The notes under the pieces are model-generated. The model saw only the letters and a program-made list of their open reading frames with translations. It was not told the origin of the DNA and did no database searches. The translations under genes were made by a program, and so were the position numbers. A DNA stretch of 64,000 nt. It comes from Clostridiales bacterium 1_7_47FAA (GTDB lineage: Bacteria; Bacillota; Clostridia; Lachnospirales; Lachnospiraceae). The stretch's first letter is position 1, and each line of letters begins with the position of its first letter. The stretch is from positions 2,620,060 to 2,684,059 of the forward strand of contig DS990260.1 in NCBI GenBank assembly GCA_000155435.1, in the 5' to 3' direction. Shown here one piece after another: positions 27,575 through 35,793 of the stretch.

Positions 27575-29833
27575 TTATTCAAACTCAACATCCTCATTTA
27601 CCTTTTTGTTAATATCAATTCTATTTTGAACATCAATGCTATTAACCAGCCAACCATTCAAAGTACAATTTTTGATAAATTCATCAATTCTATTAACTCC
27701 ATTAATTTCTTTTAATGTAACTATAACTCCAAAACGAATTCCTATGCCATCCTTAGAATCTAATCTATTATTTGTCTTAACTTCCATTCCCCAATTTTTA
27801 TTCTTATAAGATACCTTTGGTTTCATTCTATCTTTAGGTTTTTCAGCAACATACTTTACGTTATCCCATTTTCTAAATTTATCTCTTGCCTCACCTTCTA
27901 AAAGATAATTTTTTTCAGTATTCAATGTTTCGTCTTGATTTTGCTTATCATTATTAATTTCATTCAATTTACCATTATTTTTAATTCTACCGAAATGGAG
28001 GTTAAGTTCAGTATTCGTGTAATCAACACCTTGTGTTCTATCACACATTGGAAAATAGCACATAGTTGCTCTTGCAATATATGGATACTTATCATCTTTA
28101 AGAGGGATTGGAAAATAATAATTATAGGTATTCCACTTTTCACTTATATCTGACACCAAAAACTTAATTTCATCATCTCTTGTTCTAACAATATCATCTA
28201 TTTTAATCGGCACAATACCATGCCCATAAAGCGCAACCTCTTCCGGTGTTGGTCTTTCATTCCAATCTCTTGCAGCATCAATAATCATTGCTTTAGCAAC
28301 TTCTCTATTCAAACCTAAAATATCAATTAGGTATGATAATTTGCGAGCAATCCAAGGTGCCGCGAAAGAAGTACCAGCAACATTTGCTGCTCCTAGAGGT
28401 TCACAAACCCTAATATATTGCTCTTCACTTCCCCCATAATAACTAACATCAGGTTTTGCAAAAAATGATAATGCAAGTCCTTTTCTTGAATATTTTGTTG
28501 ACAGGCCACTTTTAGTAACTGCATTAACCACCATACTATTTATTGAATCAGCAGGCGAACCGATTTTTATAATGTTGTTATTGGGCTTATTGGTACCTGC
28601 CACAACAAAAATAACATCATTTTCATACTGAATTTGATCTAATGTTGCCCCTTCTGCAGAAATAAAATTATCATTAACTTCTTGATTACTCCCAAGAGAA
28701 ATATTCCAAACTTTTATATCTTTATTTTGATTTATTATAGCTTTTATTTGTTTAATAATTGTGAAAGAAGAGAATTTTGAACTAATAGCAACACCAAAAT
28801 GACGTACTTTAAATCTGCCGCAACCATCATCTAACCATGGATTAAGTCTGGTGCCATCTACAATAATGGAGGATACCGCCGTACCGTGCCGATAATCATT
28901 TATATCTTTAGGAAGATTATCGTCCACCATATCATGATATTCTACCCATTCACTAAAATAAACACGTTTATCAAACAATGTATCAATAACCCCAATAGTT
29001 GGTTCTATACTCGGATATGGAATATATAAACTATCATTTTGGTAATCTTTAATAAAATCTTCTGGAGACAATTCTGCTAAATCAACCGTGGCCATTGAAA
29101 CAAGATAAGGCGCTTTATCATATAAACGTTTTAATTGGGTCTCATCTAAAAATACTGTCTGGTTATCTAATATTCTACTTGTTAAAATATCAATCCCTAT
29201 ATCTTTAAACAACTTTTTCGTGTCTGTACGAATATCATACAACGTAATAATACTTTGTTTTAACTGTTGGGTTGCCATTTCTACTTCAAAATCATCAATG
29301 TATGAAACATCTGCAACTACTTGCCTAAAGGTAGATTTATTTATGGGAAGATGTTCAAACTGAATGGTTCCAATAATATTTTTCTTTTTATTACCAAAAA
29401 AAAGTTCATTATCAAAGATATTTTTATCTATACGCCCTTTGAACTTAGTATTTAAAACATAACTTGTTTTAGACAGTAAATCCATACTTTGTTCTAAGTC
29501 CTTAATATCTAAATAATACGTAATAATATGCTTACTCTTTTCTTCATTAAATTTAGCCCCAACAATAGCAGAATTAGAATCTGTTCCTTTAAATAATCCA
29601 GAAATACGATTACTTTTTGCAACTATTTTGTTATAGTGGACACTAATTAGAATTCCTTCAAAAGATCTTTTTTCTGAACTCCAAAACTCCTTAATTTTTC
29701 TTATTTTAGATTGTAATCTTATTAGTTCTTCACTTGTTACTATTTTTTGGCTGTTCATAGCAGCTCCTCCGCCATTGACACTTTTGGATGCTTGGACAAA
29801 CCGTTTTCCTTTCAGTTCTAATACATTATTCAT
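27575..29833 (-). CDS. Subtilisin-like (S8) protease, IetS-like
   Basis: 752 residues. An N-terminal ~270-residue region of unknown fold precedes an S8 peptidase domain with a complete triad: Asp284 (GVIDT), His316 (YRHGTAVSS) and Ser489 (AGTSFAAPW). Asn415 in VAGTNKP lies near the expected oxyanion site. No signal peptide or propeptide is seen, so it should act in the cytoplasm. A ~200-residue C-terminal extension follows (KEINGVNRIDEFIKNC). GGAGG precedes the ATG by nine bases inside the ATPase gene, and the two genes overlap by eight bases. Subtilase plus AAA ATPase is the composition of IetAS, a characterised antiphage system. Confidence 0.85.
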   Translation of the reverse strand: MNNVLELKGKRFVQASKSVNGGGAAMNSQKIVTSEELIRLQSKIRKIKEFWSSEKRSFEGILISVHYNKIVAKSNRISGLFKGTDSNSAIVGAKFNEEKSKHIITYYLDIKDLEQSMDLLSKTSYVLNTKFKGRIDKNIFDNELFFGNKKKNIIGTIQFEHLPINKSTFRQVVADVSYIDDFEVEMATQQLKQSIITLYDIRTDTKKLFKDIGIDILTSRILDNQTVFLDETQLKRLYDKAPYLVSMATVDLAELSPEDFIKDYQNDSLYIPYPSIEPTIGVIDTLFDKRVYFSEWVEYHDMVDDNLPKDINDYRHGTAVSSIIVDGTRLNPWLDDGCGRFKVRHFGVAISSKFSSFTIIKQIKAIINQNKDIKVWNISLGSNQEVNDNFISAEGATLDQIQYENDVIFVVAGTNKPNNNIIKIGSPADSINSMVVNAVTKSGLSTKYSRKGLALSFFAKPDVSYYGGSEEQYIRVCEPLGAANVAGTSFAAPWIARKLSYLIDILGLNREVAKAMIIDAARDWNERPTPEEVALYGHGIVPIKIDDIVRTRDDEIKFLVSDISEKWNTYNYYFPIPLKDDKYPYIARATMCYFPMCDRTQGVDYTNTELNLHFGRIKNNGKLNEINNDKQNQDETLNTEKNYLLEGEARDKFRKWDNVKYVAEKPKDRMKPKVSYKNKNWGMEVKTNNRLDSKDGIGIRFGVIVTLKEINGVNRIDEFIKNCTLNGWLVNSIDVQNRIDINKKVNEDVEFE

Positions 29834-30893
29834 TATCTCTTTCCTCCCTGATTAACTTTCTGGATACATTACTTTTGGATTCTCCCTTAAGCCGCTCTAT
29901 CTCTCTTACCGTAAATCCCTGTTCATAAAGTCGTGTAATATCAGTCTGTTCAAGATTCCCTACTAAATTATTATATAACCTTCTCAAATAATCGTACTCA
30001 ATATTTACATCACTAAATGCTAAAGACGTCTTAATAAGATTCTTTAATTCTCCAGGATAAGGTATATTAGTAGCTGTCTTCAAAATTTTTCTAAATAACC
30101 TTGTATCTTTTGAAATACCTTTAAAGTTTTTAATGAAAGAATTAAAATAATATTCTGCAACTTCTATCAAGTCCTCTTTACTATATTTGTTAAAGTTAAT
30201 TACTGCATCAAAACGCCTTATTAGTGCTTTATCAAAATTTGAGTACAAATTTGTTGTCGCAATAATTACTATTTCTTTGTTTAAGTCAGTCAATCTATCA
30301 AGTTCTCTCAAAATAGTCGAAGTAACTCGACCCATTTCACGTACATCATTATTGTTAATTCTATCCAAAGCAATTACGTCTATTTCATCAAATAAAATAA
30401 CAATCTTATTTGGATGTGGAATCATATTTATTTCAGCAAATACACCTGCAATATTTTTATTAGTCTGCCCCAATTTACTGTCAATCAAGTTATCAAAGTC
30501 AACATAGTACAAGGCCCTATCAAGTAATCGTGCCACATGCTTAACTGCTTCCGTTTTCCCGCTACCTGGTAACCCCTCAAATAAAAATTTATTTATCCCT
30601 ATATTGTGATTTACGGCATTAATAATCCCCTTTATATCTTCAGATATTTCTAAAGGTAAACTCAGCGGGCTCATCCCTCTACTATCTAATTGTTTTAAAA
30701 ATTCACTTTCAAAATCACTAGCTTGTGGGGTATATAAATTTGATTCAGCAATCAACCCCATAATATATTCAGCCAACTGATCATCACCAATGCTATCAAA
30801 ATATCTTGCTATACTTATGGATTCATTTCTAAAAGCATTCTCGTTTTTTTCAACATGATATTTGATTAGATTTAAAATATTTTGCTTTTTCAC
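29826..30893 (-). CDS. AAA ATPase, IetA-like, with C-terminal HTH-like segment
   Basis: 355 residues. The AAA core has Walker A GLPGSGKTEAV (~107-114), Walker B VILFDEIDV, a sensor-like IIATTN and Arg residues in LIRRFDAVINF. This matches the AAA ATPases that pair with S8 proteases (IetA-type). The last ~40 residues (ITRLYEQGFTVREIERLKGE, then SKSNVSRKL) read like a helix-turn-helix, which is unusual for a pure unfoldase-type ATPase. Start is GTG at 30893: GGAGGT lies seven bases upstream. The stop overlaps the protease start by eight bases. AT-rich codon use differs from the flanking core genes. Confidence 0.85.
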   Translation of the reverse strand: MKKQNILNLIKYHVEKNENAFRNESISIARYFDSIGDDQLAEYIMGLIAESNLYTPQASDFESEFLKQLDSRGMSPLSLPLEISEDIKGIINAVNHNIGINKFLFEGLPGSGKTEAVKHVARLLDRALYYVDFDNLIDSKLGQTNKNIAGVFAEINMIPHPNKIVILFDEIDVIALDRINNNDVREMGRVTSTILRELDRLTDLNKEIVIIATTNLYSNFDKALIRRFDAVINFNKYSKEDLIEVAEYYFNSFIKNFKGISKDTRLFRKILKTATNIPYPGELKNLIKTSLAFSDVNIEYDYLRRLYNNLVGNLEQTDITRLYEQGFTVREIERLKGESKSNVSRKLIREERDNE

Positions 30894-30922
30894 AAAAAGC
30901 ACCTCCAATTTTCTTATACATC

Positions 30923-30966
30923 ATTATATCACATCCGGGACAAAAATGTATATACTTGGGACAAAA
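30923..30966 (-). promoter_or_regulatory. Promoter and direct-repeat operator of the ATPase-protease operon
   Basis: On the minus strand an extended -10 element TGATATAAT (TATAAT at 30923-30928) lies about 30 bases before the GTG start. Two copies of TTTTGTCCC (30937-30945 and 30958-30966) start 21 bases apart, two helical turns, across the -35 region. This is the expected layout of a repressor operator. The C-terminal HTH of the ATPase is one candidate binder. Confidence 0.6.
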
Positions 30967-31100
30967 TTATTATTATTTATTATCTATAACGCAATTACTA
31001 ATAGATAATCCTATCATTAAACTTAACCAACCCCAATTTTGTATCGAACATTTGTTCTTTTTTATTGTACAATATATCTCTATAAATCTCAACAGAAAAA

Positions 31101-31132
31101 ACATGGTGTAAGATAATATCTTGACACCATGT
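31101..31132 (-). terminator. Terminator of rlmD
   Basis: A 9-bp stem ACATGGTGT / ACACCATGT, extended by AAGATA / TATCTT inside, is followed on the minus strand by six T residues. It lies 20 bases beyond the rlmD stop and marks the right edge of the AT-rich island. Confidence 0.85.
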
Positions 31133-31152
31133 AGCATTCTCATGTTATAAAA

Positions 31153-32580
31153 TTATTTTCGACATAATTCGACAATACATTCTGTATGCACCGTCCCAGG
31201 AAACATATCGCACCCCCTAACTTTCCCAACCACATACCCCCCATCCGCCAGATACCTTAAGTCCCGGGCCAGCGTAGCGGAATCACAGCTTACATACACA
31301 ACCTTCTCCGGCCGCATCTTAAGAATCGTATCCAGACAGACCGTGTCACAGCCTTTCCTGGGCGGGTCTACCACAATCACATCCGCGTGTATCTGGTTCT
31401 TTTCATACTGTTCAGGCAGCACTTCCTCTGCCTTCCCAACAAAGAATTCCACATTATCCATTCCATTAAGCGCCGCATTCCTGCGGGCGTCCTCAATGGC
31501 CTGGGGTATAATTTCCACTCCATACACTTTTTTAGCCTTCTGCGCTAAGAACAGGGAAATCGTCCCTATCCCACAATATAAATCCCAAACCGTCTCATTG
31601 CCGCTTAAGTCCGCATATTCAAGGGCCGTCCCATATAACTTCTCAGTCTGCACCGGATTAACCTGATAGAAAGACAGCGGGGAAATCTGATACTGCACAT
31701 CCCCGATATAATCCGTTATATATCCCGGACCATACAGATTAACAACCTCTTTTCCCATAATCACATTTGTCTTTTCCATATTTACACTATAAGAAATGCT
31801 GGTCATCCCCTTAACCTGGCACAGTTTTTCCACTAAACATCCCGCCAGTCTGTCTGCCGAGTTATCCGCTAAGCTGTCTGCCCGGCTGTCCCTTAAACCG
31901 TCCTCCAGCCTTCCCCCCAGCGTCCTCCCATTTACCACAAGGCACACCATCAGTTCCCCGGTCTTAAACCCTTTCCGGATCAGCACATGCCTCACAAGCC
32001 CTTTATGTGCATTCTCGTCATAAGGCTCCAGTCCATTTTCCTTCATAAATCCTTTTATGATTCCCAGTATCTCCTGGTTTTCTTCCACACCCAGAAGGCA
32101 GTCGTCATTCCCGATAATATCATGGGTCCTTCCGGCATAAAATCCTGCAATAATCTCCCCATCCTTATTCCTTCCAAATGGGAACTGGGCCTTATTGCGG
32201 TACCTCCAGGGATTCTCCATTCCCATAATCGGAAGCATTTTAATCTCATCCCGTTTGAACTTCCCTATCCGCATCAGGTTATTCAGCACCTTATTCTCCT
32301 TAAACCGCAGCTGCTCTTCGTAGCTCATGGCCTGAAGCTGGCAGCCCCCGCACTGGCGGGACACCGGACAGGGTGGCTCCACACGGCCGGCGGAAGGCTC
32401 CAGCACTTCCATAAGCCGTGCAAACCCATAGGATTTCTTCATTTTCATGGCTTTTGCCCGCACCACATCGCCAATGACCGTATCCTTAATAAACCAGATG
32501 TAACCATCAAGCTTGCCCACGCCGGCTCCATCCTCATTCATGTCTTCTATTGTCACAGTAAATTCCTGATTTTTTTCCAT
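31153..32580 (-). CDS. rlmD: 23S rRNA (uracil-5-)-methyltransferase RlmD
   Basis: About 475 residues. The N-terminal TRAM domain (FTVTIEDMNEDGAGVGKLDG) is followed by an iron-sulphur cysteine set (CPVSRQCGGCQLQ). The Rossmann methyltransferase has DLYCGIGTISLFLA and the DPPRKGCD motif. The catalytic Cys lies in VYVSCDSATLARDL. It methylates a uracil of 23S rRNA with S-adenosylmethionine. A ~30-residue segment around residues 225-255 is rich in (D)S/RAD/LAD repeats and looks like an expanded low-complexity insert. Start at 32580 has GGAG nine bases upstream; an ATG seven codons earlier is less supported. The upstream minisatellite separates it from yhaM. Confidence 0.88.
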   Translation of the reverse strand: MEKNQEFTVTIEDMNEDGAGVGKLDGYIWFIKDTVIGDVVRAKAMKMKKSYGFARLMEVLEPSAGRVEPPCPVSRQCGGCQLQAMSYEEQLRFKENKVLNNLMRIGKFKRDEIKMLPIMGMENPWRYRNKAQFPFGRNKDGEIIAGFYAGRTHDIIGNDDCLLGVEENQEILGIIKGFMKENGLEPYDENAHKGLVRHVLIRKGFKTGELMVCLVVNGRTLGGRLEDGLRDSRADSLADNSADRLAGCLVEKLCQVKGMTSISYSVNMEKTNVIMGKEVVNLYGPGYITDYIGDVQYQISPLSFYQVNPVQTEKLYGTALEYADLSGNETVWDLYCGIGTISLFLAQKAKKVYGVEIIPQAIEDARRNAALNGMDNVEFFVGKAEEVLPEQYEKNQIHADVIVVDPPRKGCDTVCLDTILKMRPEKVVYVSCDSATLARDLRYLADGGYVVGKVRGCDMFPGTVHTECIVELCRK

Positions 32581-32619
32581 TTTCAAATTCTCCATTCCCA
32601 ACTATTATTCGAAATTCCT

Positions 32620-32990
32620 ATACCACTCATAACCTCTACATCATCTACACTCCCTATACTCCTCGCAGTCCCTACACTATCTACACTTCCCCTATACTCT
32701 TCACAATCCCTACACTATACGCACTCCCTACACTCCTCACAATCCTTACACTACCCACAGTCCCTACACTACCCACAATCCCTACACTACCCACAATCCC
32801 TATACTATCCACAGTCCCTACACTACCCACAATTCCTACACTACCCACAGTCCCTACACTACCCGCAATTTCTACACTACCTACAGTCCCCACACTACCT
32901 ACAGTCCCCACACTACCCGCAATCCCCACACTACCTACAGTCCCCACACTACCCGCAATCCCCACACTACCCGCAGTCCCTACACTACCC
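32620..32990. repeat. 18-bp minisatellite between rlmD and yhaM
   Basis: At least 13 well-conserved 18-bp units fill 32757-32990 with consensus CACAGTCCCTACACTACC, varying at C/T, A/G and ACA/GCA positions. Degenerate units extend left to about 32620. Eighteen bases are six codons, so long open frames arise on both strands (minus strand GSVGTV repeats) without a ribosome site. I regard those frames as by-products. The array occupies most of the ~630-base gap 32581-33208; the remainder (32991-33208) is C-rich with no gene. Confidence 0.9.
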
Positions 32991-33208
32991 GCCAACCACA
33001 ATTCCCCATCGCCCCCGCACCCCAACATCCAAAAAAGCTGAAAACCCTCCGCGCACCGATATATCCTTCCGTCCATACCATCTGCCCCATAAGTTTTCAG
33101 CCTTTATAAATCATTCCACATTTCATTCCGCGATCCATCCCGCAATCATCACCCAGCCAGCCCCACCAAACCGCGCTTTTTAACCCTCTCCTAATCCCTC
33201 AGAATCCA

Positions 33209-34168
33209 TCACACGGATTCCGAAGTCTTCCTGATATTGGTCTCCAGCAGCCGGTTATACCCCAGCCACCCCTTATTATCAGAACCCGGATTACCGGCGT
33301 TCAGCGCTTCAATCATGGTTTCCATCTTTGCATCCGTATTGTCGGCAAAGTTCAGTGCCAGGGCTTCCAACAGCGCCGGTTTCTTGGGCGAACCGTACTC
33401 CAGCTCCCCGTGATGGGCCAGGATACAGTGTTTCAGTTCCACGGCCAGCACCTCCGGGAATCCCGGAATGGCGCGTATGCCTTTGCTCACCATCTCCGTG
33501 CCGATTATGATATGCCCTAGAAGCTGACCGTCATCCGTATAGTCATTCTCCGGGAAACGTGACAGTTCCTTGGTCTTGCCTATATCATGGAAAATGGCCG
33601 CTGTCAGCAGCAGATCCCTGTTAAGCTGCGGATAACAGGATGAATAGTAATCACACATCTTCGTGACACTCAGCGTATGCTCCAGAAGCCCGCCCACAAA
33701 ACCGTGATGGACGCTCTTGGCAGCGGAGTGGAACTGGAATGCCTTTGCAAATGCCGGACTGTCCACAAAGTAAATGCTTAACAGCTTCTGAAGATATGGA
33801 TTCTTCACGGTCTCTATGCAGTGAAGCAGCTCCCCGTACATTTCCTTAATATCCTTCTTGGATACCGGCAGATAGTCCGCCTCCACGTATTCACCTTCCT
33901 GCGCCCTGCGTATGCGGCGGATATTCATCTGGTTGGAATTCTGGAACAGCGTGATGTCCGCTTCCACATGCACATAATCCATGGTCTCAAAATCACCTAC
34001 GCCAGGTGAACCCAAATCCCAGATTTTGGCGTCAATGGTTCCTGTCTTGTCCTGAAGCACCAGATTGCCGTATTCCTTTCCATTCTTGGTCATCGCAATC
34101 TGCTTGTTTTTGCACAGGTACACATCCGCAATGTGCATGCCTTCCCTGAAGGTGTCGATGTATTTCAT
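33209..34168 (-). CDS. yhaM: 3'-5' exoribonuclease YhaM family
   Basis: 319 residues. An N-terminal OB-fold (IDAKIWDLGSPG ... YVHVEADITLFQNSNQMNIR) is followed by an HD domain with metal ligands in GLLEHTLSV, FHDIGKTKEL and LAHHGELEYGSPKKP. This matches YhaM, a 3'-5' exonuclease of Gram-positive bacteria that trims RNA and DNA ends. It is downstream of the HtrA-like gene, with a 90-base spacer holding two hairpins, and probably read through from it. Confidence 0.9.
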   Translation of the reverse strand: MKYIDTFREGMHIADVYLCKNKQIAMTKNGKEYGNLVLQDKTGTIDAKIWDLGSPGVGDFETMDYVHVEADITLFQNSNQMNIRRIRRAQEGEYVEADYLPVSKKDIKEMYGELLHCIETVKNPYLQKLLSIYFVDSPAFAKAFQFHSAAKSVHHGFVGGLLEHTLSVTKMCDYYSSCYPQLNRDLLLTAAIFHDIGKTKELSRFPENDYTDDGQLLGHIIIGTEMVSKGIRAIPGFPEVLAVELKHCILAHHGELEYGSPKKPALLEALALNFADNTDAKMETMIEALNAGNPGSDNKGWLGYNRLLETNIRKTSESV

Positions 34169-34200
34169 CCTTTACTTCCTCATCTTTCTAATATGTTGGC

Positions 34201-34269
34201 CCATAAACCCTTATTCTGTTTATGGTGCTCATTACAATAACGCAGCCAGGCGTTAAAAACTACCTGGCT
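34201..34269 (-). promoter_or_regulatory. Two hairpins between the HtrA-like gene and yhaM
   Basis: CCATAAAC / GTTTATGG (34201-34225) and AGCCAGG / CCTGGCT (34244-34269) can each form a stem. The second includes the stop codon of the HtrA-like gene. Neither is followed by a strong T-tract on the minus strand. They may mark partial termination or mRNA processing between the two genes rather than a full terminator. Confidence 0.45.
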
Positions 34270-35603
34270 CCGATTGTTACCGAAAACTCAATTTCTTTGT
34301 ACTCATCTTTCCCGCTGCGCAGGACCGCCACCTTGATTTTATCCCCGGAATGGAGTTTTTCCACCAGGTTCTGGAAATCCTTCATGTTCCCCACCTGTTC
34401 CCCGTTCATCCAGGTAATGATGTCCCCTGCCTGTATGCCCGCGTTGTAAGCTGGCCCGTCCGTGACGGTGGCAGTAACATATATGCCGTGAGGCATGCCG
34501 CTTTCTTCCATGGCTTGGCTCACCTCCTGCCCCTTGATTCCAAAATACGGGGCCGGGATTCCGTTGCTCAGCCGCTCAAGGATTCCCTTGTAGTCTGATA
34601 TGGCCACCACCGTGGTCATCTTGCAGACCCCGTCCTCGTCATATTTGTCAGTAACCCAGCCAACCAGTTCTCCTGAGATATTCAGTAAAAATGTTCCCGC
34701 GCCGGCGTCCCCGTTGGCATCCGTATAGAAAATCCTGGAATTGCCGTCCACGGTCTGCACATTGCGCACGACATAGGAAATGTTGCCGTAATCGCTGGAG
34801 TGTACGATTCCCGCCGGAGCGCCCACCGCAATCACGATGTCCCCCTGCTTCACCCCATAGGAATTCCCCAGTTCAATTGCTTCCACCTTCTTGAACTGTT
34901 CGCTGTCCATCTTGGCCGCATCCACGCTTACCACGGCCAGCCCTGTAATGGTATCGCTCTGTTTCACGGTTCCGGACATCATGGTGCTGTCCGGGAACGC
35001 TACCTCAATGGAGTCCGCGGCTTCCACTGCTTTCTCCGGCGTCAGTATCAGGATTTCAGAGCGTGTCCTGGCAATGATGATGCCGGAAAACTGTCCGGAT
35101 GTCTCAATGGGGTTGTCAAACCAGTCCTTTTCATGCTGTATGGAATGGACTACCACAAGGCTGTCATCTGCATCCACCGCAATGGTACGCAGGTTACTAT
35201 ATAATTTATTCAGATCGTCTACGGAATAGTTGTACTTCTCGATTGCACTGCGGACCAGTACATCCACCGGTTCCGTCTGGGCGGGAACCTCTGTGGACGG
35301 TACCTGTGACACGGTAGCCTGGGTAGTCTCAGGGTTGTCCTTGGGAATGGTAATCTGGCTGCTCTCCTCAGGCGTCTCCTGTCCCAGGAAACGCTCCGCC
35401 ACCGGGCGGCTGACCACAAAGCAGACGGCTGACAGCACCCCAAACAGCATGGCACAAAAAACAGTCAGAAGGATCTTCCTGGCAATCTGGCGCCGGGACA
35501 TGGGCTGACGGACGATTTTCTCGTTGATGAACCGGTGGGACTTGTCCGGCTCACGGTCCTGCTGGTTCTTATTCGGATGCTGATCTGCACGTTTATCCGC
35601 CAT
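34260..35603 (-). CDS. HtrA-like PDZ protein lacking a visible catalytic triad
   Basis: 447 residues: a hydrophilic start, one membrane segment (ILLTVFCAMLFGVLSAVCF), a trypsin-like fold and a C-terminal PDZ domain (GIYVTATVTDGPAYNAGIQA GDII). Alignment by eye with HtrA/DegP suggests each catalytic position is changed. The His-containing TNNHV segment is ILTPEKAV; the TDLAVL Asp is replaced in TITGLAVVSV; the GNSGGPL Ser segment reads GDAGAGTFLL. I infer a membrane-anchored pseudoprotease acting as a binding or sensing protein. It is divergent from mutS2 and likely cotranscribed with yhaM. Confidence 0.8.
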   Translation of the reverse strand: MADKRADQHPNKNQQDREPDKSHRFINEKIVRQPMSRRQIARKILLTVFCAMLFGVLSAVCFVVSRPVAERFLGQETPEESSQITIPKDNPETTQATVSQVPSTEVPAQTEPVDVLVRSAIEKYNYSVDDLNKLYSNLRTIAVDADDSLVVVHSIQHEKDWFDNPIETSGQFSGIIIARTRSEILILTPEKAVEAADSIEVAFPDSTMMSGTVKQSDTITGLAVVSVDAAKMDSEQFKKVEAIELGNSYGVKQGDIVIAVGAPAGIVHSSDYGNISYVVRNVQTVDGNSRIFYTDANGDAGAGTFLLNISGELVGWVTDKYDEDGVCKMTTVVAISDYKGILERLSNGIPAPYFGIKGQEVSQAMEESGMPHGIYVTATVTDGPAYNAGIQAGDIITWMNGEQVGNMKDFQNLVEKLHSGDKIKVAVLRSGKDEYKEIEFSVTIGAR

Positions 35604-35699
35604 GGTACTCCTCCCTTGCGAAGAATCTTATTCTCTATTATACGTTTCTTCCAGTTATTATGCAAGATTTTATATATGAAAAGATAGTAAAAAAGATAG

Positions 35700-35724
35700 T
35701 AAATATCATTTTTTATGGTATAAT
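35700..35724 (+). promoter_or_regulatory. Promoter of mutS2
   Basis: An extended -10 element TGGTATAAT (TATAAT at 35719-35724) lies 70 bases before the mutS2 start. The -35 region is poor, as is common with extended -10 promoters. A small hairpin, GCCTTTT / AAAAAGGC (35734-35749), follows in the leader. Confidence 0.5.
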
Positions 35725-35793
35725 TTAAATGTCGCCTTTTGGAAAAAGGCCCTTATTAATCCAGCATTTATACGTAAATCATAGGTGAAATCA

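Noticed and set aside
32620-32990. CRISPR array or repeat-protein gene (GSVGTV repeats)
   Set aside because: Units are contiguous with no spacers. The open frames on both strands follow from the 18-bp period and have no ribosome site.
31987-33183. Long plus-strand frame of about 400 codons
   Set aside because: It runs antisense through rlmD and the minisatellite; composition is that of a shadow frame.
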